From assembly GCA_033439265.1 (NCBI GenBank), contig JAVTVX010000009.1, positions 4,391,609-4,455,608 on the forward strand: a DNA stretch of 64,000 nucleotides. Reading direction: 5' to 3'. The notes beneath the pieces are model-generated. The model made no database searches, had not been told where the DNA came from, and worked only from the letters and a program-made list of their open reading frames with translations. Source of the DNA: Dillenia suffruticosa. Taxonomy: Eukaryota; Streptophyta; Magnoliopsida; Dilleniales; Dilleniaceae. Positions 49,433 to 59,666 of the stretch are shown one piece after another; position 1 is the first letter of the stretch, and every line of letters starts with the position of its first letter. A program made the position numbers and the translations under genes.

Positions 49433-52093
49433 ATGGGAGGAGAGAAAAATCGGGCATCCATGTCTTGCAATGAATCCTCCCCTTCTTCTCTTCTCTTCCT
49501 TTCTCTTTTCTTGCTAGTTTACATAAGCCTTGCCAATGCAAAAGACCACAATTTTTCTTCTTCCTCTTCCTCTTCTATGCCTTCCCCATTTAGTTTCGTT
49601 CCGCAAGACAACTTTCTCATCAGTTGTGGATCTTCCCAACCTGTCAAGCTTGATGATGGTAGAACTTTTGAATCAGACTCTCAATCATCTCAATTTCTCT
49701 CCACGGAAGAAGATGTGCAAATTGTTGATTCCATTTCTACCAACTTGTCTTCCTCCTCTTCTCCCCCATCTGCATTGCCTCTTTATCAATCTGCGCGGAT
49801 TTTCAAAGACAAATCAGCCTACACTTTCTACATTAATGATCCCGGAAGACATTGGCTTCGCTTGTATTTCTACCCTCTTCAACACCCAACTTACAATCTA
49901 ACAAACACATCATTCACTGTCACAACAGATTTTATTGTTCTCCTACATGATTTCTCTTTGAAGGGTAACACTATTTTTGTCTTCAAAGAATACCTTCTCA
50001 ACCTCAAAACCGGAAAATTCTCCATACAATTCACACCCATGAAGAACTCTTTTGCTTTCATTAATGCAATCGAGGTTGTTTCTGCACCAGACACTCTAAT
50101 CCCGGCCAATGCATCTTCATTGTCTCCTGTTGGAAACTTCGATGACTTGTCAAACTCTGCACTTGAAATTTTTTACAGGTTGAATGTTGGAGGCCCCATA
50201 GTGACTCCTGATAATGACACATTGTCGAGAACATGGCAACCTGATAGCCAATTCATGGCCTTCCCACAAGGTGCTGAGACTGTGTCCGTGGAACCTAAAG
50301 TCATCAAATATCCTGACAACAATGCTTCGACATTGATTGCCCCCAGATGGATTTATGCAAGTGCTGATGAGATGGCAAATTCTAATGTCTCAGACCAGAA
50401 TTTCAACCTCACTTGGGAAATGAGCGTGGATCCAAATTTCTCCTATTTTATCAGACTGCACTTTTGTGATATAGTCAGCAAGAGCTTGAATGACTTGTAC
50501 TTCAATGTGTACATTAATGGGTTGACGGGCATTTCTGCGCTTGATCTCTCAACGATCAACAATGGTGTCTTAGCCGTTGCTTATTTCAAGGATTTTGTGC
50601 TTGACGCATCTTTGGCTACAAATGGTTCAATTATGGTACAAGTTGGGCCGTCTTCCAATGGTATTTCGAGCTTTCCAAATGCTGTTCTTAATGGCTTGGA
50701 AGTCCTGAAATTGAACAATTCTGTGGCAAGCCTAAATGGTCCATCGTCAGTTGATGATACCAATGAAGCACTCGATTCTGCAAGAAGTAAAATGAAGATT
50801 TTGGCCGCTGTTCTTGTGATTGGAGTAACCATTGTCTTGTTGCTCATAGCTGTTCTTTTTCGTTTGCAGAAGAGGCCGCAGGGTTGGGTGGAGCAAAACA
50901 GGTCCTCTTCTTGGCTTCTTCCGCTTCATTCTAGTCATGCAAGTAAGCTGTCAAGCAAGAGTAGCTTGAGGAGATCAAGCTTGTTTGGCACGTGCAAGAG
51001 CAAGAGCAGTTGCACAAGCTTCATCTCCTCTGCACTTGGATTTGGTAGGTTTTTCACTTTCAAGGAATTGGAAGAGGCAACCAAGAACTGGGATGAAAAG
51101 GCGGTGATCGGTATAGGAGGGTTTGGGAAAGTGTACACTGGGGTGCTGGAAGATGGAACCAAGCTTGCTATAAAGCGGGGTAACCCTAGCTCACAGCAAG
51201 GGATCATTGAATTCCATGCAGAAATCCAAATGCTCTCCAAGCTTCGACATCGCCATCTTGTCTCCTTGATTGGTTACTGTGATGAAGGTAATGAGATGAT
51301 TGTTGTTTATGAGTACATGGCTAATGGCCCTCTTCGCGATCATCTCTATGGCTCAAGCCTTTCTCCTCTTACATGGAAGCAAAGGCTAGAAATCTGCATT
51401 GGTGCAGCGCGTGGCTTGCACTACCTCCACACCGGTACTTCCCAAGGCATTATTCATCGCGATGTGAAAACTACTAATATTTTACTTGATGAAAATTTTG
51501 TTGCTAAGGTTTCTGATTTCGGGCTCTCAAAAGCTGCACCGTCCCCGGAGCAAACTCATGTCAGCACAGCTGTAAAGGGAAGTTTTGGGTACCTTGATCC
51601 TGAGTACTTCAGAAGGCAACAACTGACCGAGAAATCTGATGTTTACTCATTTGGGGTGGTGCTTTTTGAGGTGTTATGTGCAAGGCAAGTCATAAACCCA
51701 ACATTGCCAAGAGAACAAGTGAATTTGGCAGAGTGGGCAATGCAGCGGCACAGGAAAGGCTTGCTTGAGAAAATCATTGATCCATACATTGTTGGGAAGA
51801 TCAGCGCTGAATCACTGAAGAAGTATGTCGAAGCTGCAGAGACATGCTTGGCAGAATACGGCGTTGATAGGCCTTCAATTGGAGATGTGTTGTGGAATTT
51901 GGAGTGTGCTTTGCAGCTTCAAGAGGCATCTTCACTGTCTGACAATTCAGATGCAAGTTCTAGTTTCATTGCTTTGGAAAAGCCAAGTGAAAAGTCTCCT
52001 AGCTTTAGCTCGTCTGTTGCCTCAAGCGAAGATTCTCTAGTCAGTGTTGGGTCTCCTCTGCTTTCACAGATCGGAAACTTTCAAGGGAGGTAA
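49433..52093 (+). CDS. ERU: CrRLK1L malectin-like receptor kinase, ERULUS/CAP1 type (At5g61350-like)
   Basis: An intronless frame of 886 codons, typical of this family. A signal peptide (about 1-36, '[15 protein letters not shown]') is followed by two malectin-like domains over about 55-430 with many N-glycosylation sites. One membrane span lies at about 456-478. The cytosolic kinase domain has its glycine loop at G560 ('GIGGFGKVY'), Lys581 in 'LAIKRG', catalytic D677 in 'HRDVKTTN', D695 in 'DFGLSK', and '[13 protein letters not shown]' in the activation segment. The Ser-rich tail is typical. CrRLK1L receptors sense cell-wall state or RALF peptides; ERULUS/CAP1 acts in root-hair and pollen-tube growth. 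The orthologue call rests on overall likeness plus position between the neighbours of At5g61350, from memory. M10 is a possible alternative start. Confidence 0.93.
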   Translation: MGGEKNRASMSCNESSPSSLLFLSLFLLVYISLANAKDHNFSSSSSSSMPSPFSFVPQDNFLISCGSSQPVKLDDGRTFESDSQSSQFLSTEEDVQIVDSISTNLSSSSSPPSALPLYQSARIFKDKSAYTFYINDPGRHWLRLYFYPLQHPTYNLTNTSFTVTTDFIVLLHDFSLKGNTIFVFKEYLLNLKTGKFSIQFTPMKNSFAFINAIEVVSAPDTLIPANASSLSPVGNFDDLSNSALEIFYRLNVGGPIVTPDNDTLSRTWQPDSQFMAFPQGAETVSVEPKVIKYPDNNASTLIAPRWIYASADEMANSNVSDQNFNLTWEMSVDPNFSYFIRLHFCDIVSKSLNDLYFNVYINGLTGISALDLSTINNGVLAVAYFKDFVLDASLATNGSIMVQVGPSSNGISSFPNAVLNGLEVLKLNNSVASLNGPSSVDDTNEALDSARSKMKILAAVLVIGVTIVLLLIAVLFRLQKRPQGWVEQNRSSSWLLPLHSSHASKLSSKSSLRRSSLFGTCKSKSSCTSFISSALGFGRFFTFKELEEATKNWDEKAVIGIGGFGKVYTGVLEDGTKLAIKRGNPSSQQGIIEFHAEIQMLSKLRHRHLVSLIGYCDEGNEMIVVYEYMANGPLRDHLYGSSLSPLTWKQRLEICIGAARGLHYLHTGTSQGIIHRDVKTTNILLDENFVAKVSDFGLSKAAPSPEQTHVSTAVKGSFGYLDPEYFRRQQLTEKSDVYSFGVVLFEVLCARQVINPTLPREQVNLAEWAMQRHRKGLLEKIIDPYIVGKISAESLKKYVEAAETCLAEYGVDRPSIGDVLWNLECALQLQEASSLSDNSDASSSFIALEKPSEKSPSFSSSVASSEDSLVSVGSPLLSQIGNFQGR

Positions 52094-52964
52094 AATTGGT
52101 CATAGAGTTGCATATTGTTGCAAAAATCCAAAGATTAAGCCTATTACTCATTGTTTTCAATTATTTTCTGTACCATGTTTTCTTTTGTTGAACCCTTTTC
52201 GTGCATCTTGTCTTTACTTGAGGAAGGGAAAAAAGGTGATGTCTATGCAGGTCGGTCTGTTGATGATATTGTTCTCGTATCTTATGGTGCTCCTAGCTAC
52301 TCGGATTTTGGTGTTAGAACTATATATATATGAGTAGTCTATGCTTGTGCCACAGAATTGGATCAGCTCTCCCCCAATCCATGAAAGCAAGATTTAAATA
52401 TGAGAATTTCTATATTTACCAGCTAAACTAGTTGAAACTCACCTAAAAATCTGTATTTGTTATGTTTTAGAGACATTTTGAAAGATTTCACCTCAGTTAA
52501 ACTGATATATCATAAAAAGTGCCAAAAAAGAAAGCACTGGAAAAGGAGGATTATAGAGGTAAGTTATCTGAGGTAACACAAGTTGTTTGGTTTTCTGTTA
52601 TAGGTACATACAGCATACATTCTCTAAAGTATCAACCTTAGAGGTAGCAAGCATCAACCTTCATTCCATTTTGATAGAGATTGATGTCACTAGGTTCATT
52701 AAACTCATGTTTAAAAATCGACCACGGGAGAAATTTTGTTCCAGGCGCCCTCTCTCTCTCTCTCTCTCTCTCCTGTCATTAAGAGTGAGCCGATCAATAT
52801 TCCATCATTACTATTATAAAATAGGATTTAACAATATTTTAAAAAATTTTAACAGTATTTTAGAATTGAAACTTTCCCCGAGAGGATTAAAAGAGATTTC
52901 AATACTTTTGATGTTAACGTGCCGTACCATATCTAGTTTTGATCACCACCGCGAGTATTTAGAG

Positions 52965-53115
52965 TCATTCTCCGATTCATCTAGTTCGAGTGTCTACGGA
53001 AGCCTTATTTAGGAGACGATTCTTCTAATATAGTCCTTCCATTCTCAAATTTTAAATCCAAAATTTGTTTAAAAACTTAACACTCTATTTCACTGGATCA
53101 ACTGTTCATCGATAA
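52965..53115 (+). repeat. Dispersed repeat, family B
   Basis: 'gattcatctagttcgagtgt' is followed by 'gccttatttaggagacgatt', 'tagtccttccattctcaaat', 'tttgtttaaaaacttaacac' and 'ttcactggatcaactgttca', in full reference order. Confidence 0.6.
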
Positions 53116-53384
53116 ACCCATATCTCTTTAAAGATCAAGAGTTTACTATAAATGGGTTGAAATAATTAGATTACCACCTCATAATAAATGATTTTGCTTA
53201 GTTTATGTAGCCTACCATTTTATTTGGTATACAATCAAAGATTACCGGAGTGTTTTAAAGTACGTTGAAATGGTTAAGCCAATGGTATGCAAAAATTATC
53301 AATTCGAATATGTAGTTGAATATTACATAGAGAATCAAGGAAGATAATTGTTTTTTTTTTTTGGGGGTGAAAATTGGCCCATTT

Positions 53385-53520
53385 CCCATAATCAGGAGGC
53401 ATATGCATTTGGGCCGAGTTTGAAAGTTCTCAAGCCCATAATCAGTAGGCATATGCATTTGGGCCGAGTTTGAAAGTTCTCAAGCCCATAATCAGTAGGC
53501 ATATGCATTTGGCCCATTTC
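53385..53520 (+). repeat. 50-bp tandem repeat, about 2.6 copies
   Basis: Copies begin at 53385, 53435 and 53485 with 'cccataatcagtaggcatat' ('caggagg' in the first) and contain 'gggccgagtttgaaagttct'. The array is flanked on both sides by 'ggcccatttcc' (about 53377 and 53512). The copies are nearly identical, so expansion is recent. Confidence 0.97.
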
Positions 53521-53549
53521 CAATGATTTTTTTTTGTACCATGTTTTGG

Positions 53550-53640
53550 ACACCGCCCAGTATCCGGGGTTTCACCCCGACTAATCTAGACAGACCACTG
53601 CAGTGGTTTCTTTAGGAGGGCGGGTCTCCCAACAGGCAAT
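53550..53640 (+). repeat. Dispersed repeat, family B-like
   Basis: 'ggggtttcaccccgactaat' is followed by 'ggtttctttaggagggcggg' and 'tctcccaac'. It matches the inverse complement of 33815-33895. Confidence 0.5.
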
Positions 53641-53844
53641 ACTTCATACACATGTTGGTATATTATTTCGCAATGGCTCCTTTTGGAGGGCGGGTATCCC
53701 AGAGGAAGTCAAATTTCAGTCATATTTAAGGGTACTCAACCCAGTTGAACCAACCCACATTGGTATTTCCAATGATCAATTACATATTCTTTGTGCCTTA
53801 TAGGGGATGGAGTTGAAAGTTTTGCCCCTTGAGCATTCAAGCCG

Positions 53845-53925
53845 ACCCAAATCGAATTTAATTAAACCAATATGATTACTAAATATTAGTAATTTATTAA
53901 AAAAATGTTTATCTTAACAAAATAT
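53845..53925 (-). repeat. Dispersed repeat, family A (inverted, partial)
   Basis: The reverse complement gives 'ataaattactaatatttagt' and 'attggtttaattaaattcga', the left end of family A. Confidence 0.45.
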
Positions 53926-54421
53926 TATTAAAAGATAGTAATAATGATAATAAAATAACTAGAACCAATGGTTTATGGGTTTAATAGTAAAATATTAAAT
54001 TTTTTTAATCAAAATATTGAATTCGAGTTTTGAAAATAAAATACAGATGTTGAGAGAGTTGGTCCCTGAATTGAATATCACAACTAGTCAAAACCTGCGG
54101 TCATGTAAAAAAAAAAATCACTGTTGGGACCGTTAAACCGGTCATTTTTGGTTTGGGCGGGCTTAACTAATCTCAATTAAGACACCTAATCTTCCAATTT
54201 TTAAATTGATTTTGGTAGCTTCTTTCTGTTTCTACTTGTTTTTCTCCATTTTTGTTCTTTTCTCCTCTCATGTTTCCTAACGAGACTGCACATCTCATAC
54301 TTAATTTAGTAGTTGAAAATTTGAATCTATTTTATTTAAGATTGATTATGTCTGAATCCTCCTATCCCCTTTTTCTTTCTATTAAGAATCTCTATTATGT
54401 TAATCATATATTGTGGTTGGA

Positions 54422-54426
<5 letters not shown>

Positions 54427-54506
<80 letters not shown>
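54427..54506 (+). repeat. (CT)40 microsatellite
   Basis: An uninterrupted CT tract of about 80 bp, the longest in the window. No nearby gene start explains it. Confidence 0.97.
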
Positions 54507-54509
<3 letters not shown>

Positions 54510-55071
54510 TGAAATTGTAAGAAAAATAATAACTTTATATGAGTAATTTTCATAAATATTTCCCTAACTTTATGAGTAATTGTATGAAAAAAACTCTATT
54601 ATTTTGATAAAAAAAATCAAGACTCGAACTCGATATCTTGATAAGGAAGAAAGAGATAGTATCACTTGAATTATACCTCATCGACAATGATGGCATTTTC
54701 ATTATTGTTGATCAGAGGTCTTTTCTTAAGGAACGAAGAGATTGACAAAAAGCTCCGAAAGAAAATACATAGGAAAAATAACAAAAATATGTAAAATAAA
54801 AAAAAAATGACTGATGGGGACAGCCTGTGAAATAATATCATGAAGGAGTTTGCAAGCATGAAAATTCTTTTTTCTTTACACTCATCTTCATGCCCAATCT
54901 CATGAAAATATAGTAGAAATTAGAACTATCACAATTTTAGCTTAAGGAGGCTTTTGAAGAAAAAAAAGGAAAAATCTCAATTTCTTAGTTCACTTGTTTA
55001 AATATTAAAAAAAAAAAAAACCTACTTGATCTCCAATATTTAATTAAATAACATATTGTACTAATGTTGCT

Positions 55072-55400
55072 CAATTTTCAAAACGTTTCAATATTTTAAA
55101 TTAATTAATATTTATATAAAAAAATTTATATTTTTTATATTTACACATTTTTCATAATTAATGAATTATTTATTTATTTAATTATAATTATAAATTTTAT
55201 ATTATTTATCTTATAATTAATAATTACATATAAATTTTTATTATAAAATATAGTTAATCTATTACTTTCATAAAATAATTAATATTTACATAAAAAATTT
55301 TATTTTTTTTTATATTTATACATTTGTTTACGTTTTTTATATTCATATAAAATGTTATTTCCCTATATCATTTCGTATCCATTTTCATTTACATGAAACC
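55072..55400 (+). repeat. Dispersed AT-rich repeat, family E (long copy)
   Basis: Aligns with 37445-37795, including the internal direct repeat ('ttaattaatatttatataaa' and 'aattaatatttacataaaaa') and the shared right end 'atatcatttcgtatccattt'. Same orientation as 37445. Confidence 0.6.
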
Positions 55401-56454
55401 TGATAATAGTAACGAATTCACTATACAATGTACATAATGATCGTACTCTAAATTAAATATTTTAGAGCAAATAATAGCCATCATAATATAAAAAAAAATA
55501 AATTATTTTTTAGCAAATCCAAAAAAAAAAAGGAAAAAAAAATTTTACTCCATCCACAGATATGACTGCATTCTTGTGAATAAAACCTACCAAAATTAGA
55601 AAAAATAATATAAAATACATTGGTTGGTTCAAAATTAAAACAAGTACATTATTATTATTTTTTTTCCAAAGATCATTAGAAATTTGACACTCTACCATAA
55701 ACTCTATATATAAATATATGTGCATTAACATTCTATCCAACTCCAAGCTAATAAAAAATAAATTAGGTCAAATGACTCCCAACCAACCCAATTATACCTT
55801 ATCATTATTTCTCATATTATTATTTTTTTTTTCTAATTTCGACTTGGATATGACAGGACTATCCCACGTCATGTACGACAAAAATACATCAAAGTCAATC
55901 TCAACCGAAAAAAACTGAGATAGGGCGTTAGATCTTTTAATCAAATTTTGAATTTAAAACTTAAAAATAAAAAAAAAATTATATTGAGAAAGTTGTTCTC
56001 TAAATAAAGATATTGTAAATATTCAAATCGAATTAGTAAAATTATAATTTTAAATAGGGGTGGTTGGGTGAAAAATAAAAAGGGGGAGAAAAGGTTGGGG
56101 TGATATACGGTCTTGATTTAATCAGAACTGTCGGTAGAGGAAAATAGTGGACCCTTTTCGAGTCTACATGATTTATACCATAGGGATATCTTTTTCCCTC
56201 TATTTATTTTATTTTGATTGTGTGATTATTTAAAATTTCTTGCAAGCTAAGTATTATCCACTCACTGTACGACACATAAGCAAACATTCATTGGCAATGG
56301 CATGCATTCCTTACGCATCATTATGTTGCGTGAGATTCAATCACTGCCATATTTTGCATAATCAAATTTGTTTATGATCAGAGTCCATGAATGATACATA
56401 TGGAAACCATTTCACCGACGGACGTTGATATCTCCTCTCCTTTTCATGTTAAAT

Positions 56455-56575
56455 TTTGTATATAATAAAAATAAATATCGAAAAAAATTTATCTTTTAAA
56501 GATTTAGTTTGACTCGAATCAAATTTAATCGACTATAATATCATTAACTAATACCAATAATTTATATCAAAAAAA
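56455..56575 (-). repeat. Dispersed repeat, family A (inverted)
   Basis: The reverse complement begins 'ataaattattggtattagtt' and continues 'gattaaatttgattcgagtc' and 'gaaaaaaatttatcttttaa' in the inverse, matching family A order. Confidence 0.5.
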
Positions 56576-58685
56576 GATGAAAGACCAATTTTCATATCTT
56601 TGTATAATTATAATGGAAAGATTTTAATTTTGGTATTTAAAAAAAAAACTAATTTTGGGGTCTTTTAAAAGTATTTTCAGTGTTGGGGTTCGATGAGTCG
56701 GTCATTCTTAAGTTGATACGAAACTTTTTTTCTTTTTCAGATATAATTATAAAGTGTCATGAAAAATTGTTGTCTATAAACTCTCATTTAAAATGATAAT
56801 TTTTATATATATTTAGGGGAAAAAATAGTGTCATGGTAGTAATGGTGTTGACATGGGTAATCGTAAATAATTTCGGATGACATCAAAATTAAAATTTCTT
56901 TCCTTCTCGATACCAAAATTAAAATATTTGATTAAAAATAATATTATAATTTAAATATCAATTATAATTCAAATTCCATATCTGATATCAAAGGATATTG
57001 TGTTTGTCATTCTTTTCCAACTATTTTCTTTATTAAAAAAGTGTGTAACTTGAATCTTACGAAAGAAAATACTTTCTCTAAAATCTTAAATTGCCGTAAC
57101 AAGTAATCAAATCCTTAGGTGTAGAATAATCAATTACTTATTATTTTCAAAATATTATTACTTATTATTATTTTCTCATCAAAAAACAGAAAAACCCAAA
57201 AAAAGGTTTTTTTTTTTTTTAAATAGGTGAGATAATAAAATCAATGTATCAATAAACACAAAAAGGTCCTACATATGCCCTCAAATTTGAAATTAAATAA
57301 TTCATTAAAGGTCTCTATTCTTTACAAGGAAATCCTCAGCCAACAAATGGAAAAAAAAAAAAAAAAAAAAGAGGATTAATGCAGAAAAATCAATTAGAGA
57401 TTTAACTAGTTATTCAAGGTAATATATTAATGCTAAAGTTATAATTTTATTTTCATAGTATTATGTTATTATTTCTATTTTAATCTTGCTCGAGATTTCC
57501 CCTCTTAAGGTTAGGTTTCATGTTTTATAAATTTAAATCCAGATATCAACTAAATTTATTTATTTATTTTCCAAAATTGAACTTGAATTGATTTGGGTGT
57601 CCACAAAAACAACCATAGAGATTGAGTCTCACCTAATCAATCTCATTGTGTTTAGAAAAAAATTGTAAGAAAGAATCAAGAGTTGAGAGTTTTTTTTTTT
57701 TTTTTTTTTGGTGAAAAGAGTTGAGAATTAAGGAGTTAGAAAAGAGAAAAAAAAAAGCCATATAGAAAAAAAATCTTGATTCATTTAAGATTAATTTGTT
57801 ATTTGATATTTGCAATTAAACATAAACTTGATATAAAAAAGAGGTTTATATCTTAATTAGAGTTTCAATCTCGAGTTCGAATTCTGAAAATGATAAAAAA
57901 GAATTTGAGAGAGTTAATTCCTAAAATAGGTCCTACAGTCTTAAAACAGAATTAGTTGGATAAAACTCGGATACCGACGATGAAGAAAAAAAAAACAAGA
58001 AGAGGTCTATATCGTGAAAGGGACGCGCTTGAAGTGAGAGTAGATTAAAAATGTATAGAACCGTAAATCATTGATGCAAATTGTACAGCACCCAAATAAA
58101 AAAAGGAAAAAACAAAGGGGAATTTGTGTGCTTTGGAAGCAATGAAGAAACACTTTCTCATGTGATTTGGAAGTTCAGACATCCAACACAAGATAAGTCA
58201 ACAATTATATTAAAAAAATATAAAAATATTTTAATTTTAAATAATATCTGAAACCAAAAAACTCAATAAAAAATAATTTTATTTATAGTAACCAATAAAA
58301 TTTTGCAGACTTAACTTTTTTGGTTTCATTGATTCTTCATAGAACAAAGTAAACCCAAGGGGATTGGAGATCACAAGAAAAATTTTTTAGATTCATTCAA
58401 AGGGGATCCAAACAAAACTCATAGTAAAAAACAAAGCTCAAACAGCTCCTCAAGCACCCAGCTTGTTGGTTTTTAGTTGTTGGCCAATCTATTTCCAATA
58501 TAACACACCAACCTCTTCTTCTCTAAAATCCCACCCCATGTTGTCTTTCTGAGAGAGCGGAGTAAGCAAGCAAACCCATTAGAGAAAACTTGAAAAGGAG
58601 GAGGAAACACCAAGAAAACCCGCAATTCTTAAATCCAAGCACCTCCCAAAACCACAAAAAGACTTCATTTATATTTTCATTTTCA

Positions 58686-59666
58686 ATGGAGAGAACAAGC
58701 AAGATCATGAGAAGATCAATCCACAAATTCCTCCAGCAATATTCCTACTTTACATCAACTTCTTCTCTTTTCATTTTCCCATTCTCCATCTCCATCCTTC
58801 TCTCCCAAATTTTTGTTCCAAATTCCTCTATTTTCACATCTACACACAATCTTCTCCACTCTCTTTTCATTGCTGCACGACTTCCTCACTCATCAGAATT
58901 CTTCACAATTCTCAATCTGAAACTGTCCCAAACAATTTGCTCTCTCATTTTCGCTCTACCTTTTTCTCTCACCTTCTTTCTAATTGGAAAATCCTCTGTT
59001 ATTTATGCTCTGCATCATAAAAAACAGAACATTCCTTCTCTGTTTTCGTCAATTTTATCATTATACACTCCTCTTCTTCATACCCATGTTTGGAATTCAT
59101 TATTCATTGTCTCTGCAAATTCATTTTGCTTCACTATCATCATATTTTTATTCAATACGTTTGACGGATTTGGATTTAATTCTCCAAATTTCCTTCTTTT
59201 CCTCTCCGCTGCCGGTGCAGTTCTGTGCTCAATAATTCTAGCAAACTCTCTTATAATCTCAAATTTGTCACTTATTTTGTCAGGATTTGAAGAGAATTGT
59301 AATGGGTATTTGGCAATTTTAAAGGGCTGTGTATTGATCAAAGGAAAAACTTCAACGGCATTGTCTTTAGCTTTGCCTACAAATTTGGCTTTGGCTGCAA
59401 TAGAAGCTCTGTTTCAGTACAGAGTTGTCAGAGCTTACCATATTTCTTCAAATTTATCTTCTTCAGTGGTCATTGAAGGGTTATTTATTGCTTATTTGCA
59501 CGCAATTCTCATTGTGGTTGACACAATTGTGGGCTGTGAATTCTACAGAAGTTGCAAGCAATCTTACATTTTTGATCAAGAGGGAGATATATTGTATTCT
59601 TACAGGGTTGGAATTGAAGCAGGGGATGTTACTTGTGTGAATGTAAAATCGGTGGAACTTCCATGA
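58686..59666 (+). CDS. Multi-span membrane protein of unknown function (At5g61340-like)
   Basis: An intronless frame of 326 codons from the ATG at 58686; an in-frame extension upstream to 58590 lacks an ATG. About six hydrophobic segments are visible, including 'SSLFIFPFSISILLSQIF', 'ICSLIFALPFSLTFFLIG', 'SFCFTIIIFLF', 'SAAGAVLCSIILANSLII', 'ALSLALPTNLALAAIEAL' and 'GLFIAYLHAILIVVDTIV'. A cytosolic-type polar tail follows with 'CEFYRSCKQSY'. There is no signal peptide. Plants have a poorly studied family of such proteins, and I cannot assign a transport or enzyme activity. Its place after the ERULUS-type kinase fits Arabidopsis At5g61340 (from memory). Confidence 0.82.
   Translation: MERTSKIMRRSIHKFLQQYSYFTSTSSLFIFPFSISILLSQIFVPNSSIFTSTHNLLHSLFIAARLPHSSEFFTILNLKLSQTICSLIFALPFSLTFFLIGKSSVIYALHHKKQNIPSLFSSILSLYTPLLHTHVWNSLFIVSANSFCFTIIIFLFNTFDGFGFNSPNFLLFLSAAGAVLCSIILANSLIISNLSLILSGFEENCNGYLAILKGCVLIKGKTSTALSLALPTNLALAAIEALFQYRVVRAYHISSNLSSSVVIEGLFIAYLHAILIVVDTIVGCEFYRSCKQSYIFDQEGDILYSYRVGIEAGDVTCVNVKSVELP

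Larger units (their letters stand above)
52094..58685. other. Long repeat-rich intergenic region
   Basis: 6.6 kb without a supported gene. After the kinase 3' UTR it holds a (CT)n tract at 52749-52772, family B copies (52965, 53550), a 50-bp tandem array (53385), inverted family A copies (53845, 56455), a (CT)40 tract (54427), a family E copy (55072) and many A or T runs. Composition is very AT-rich throughout. The last 150 bp are the leader of the next gene. Confidence 0.55.
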
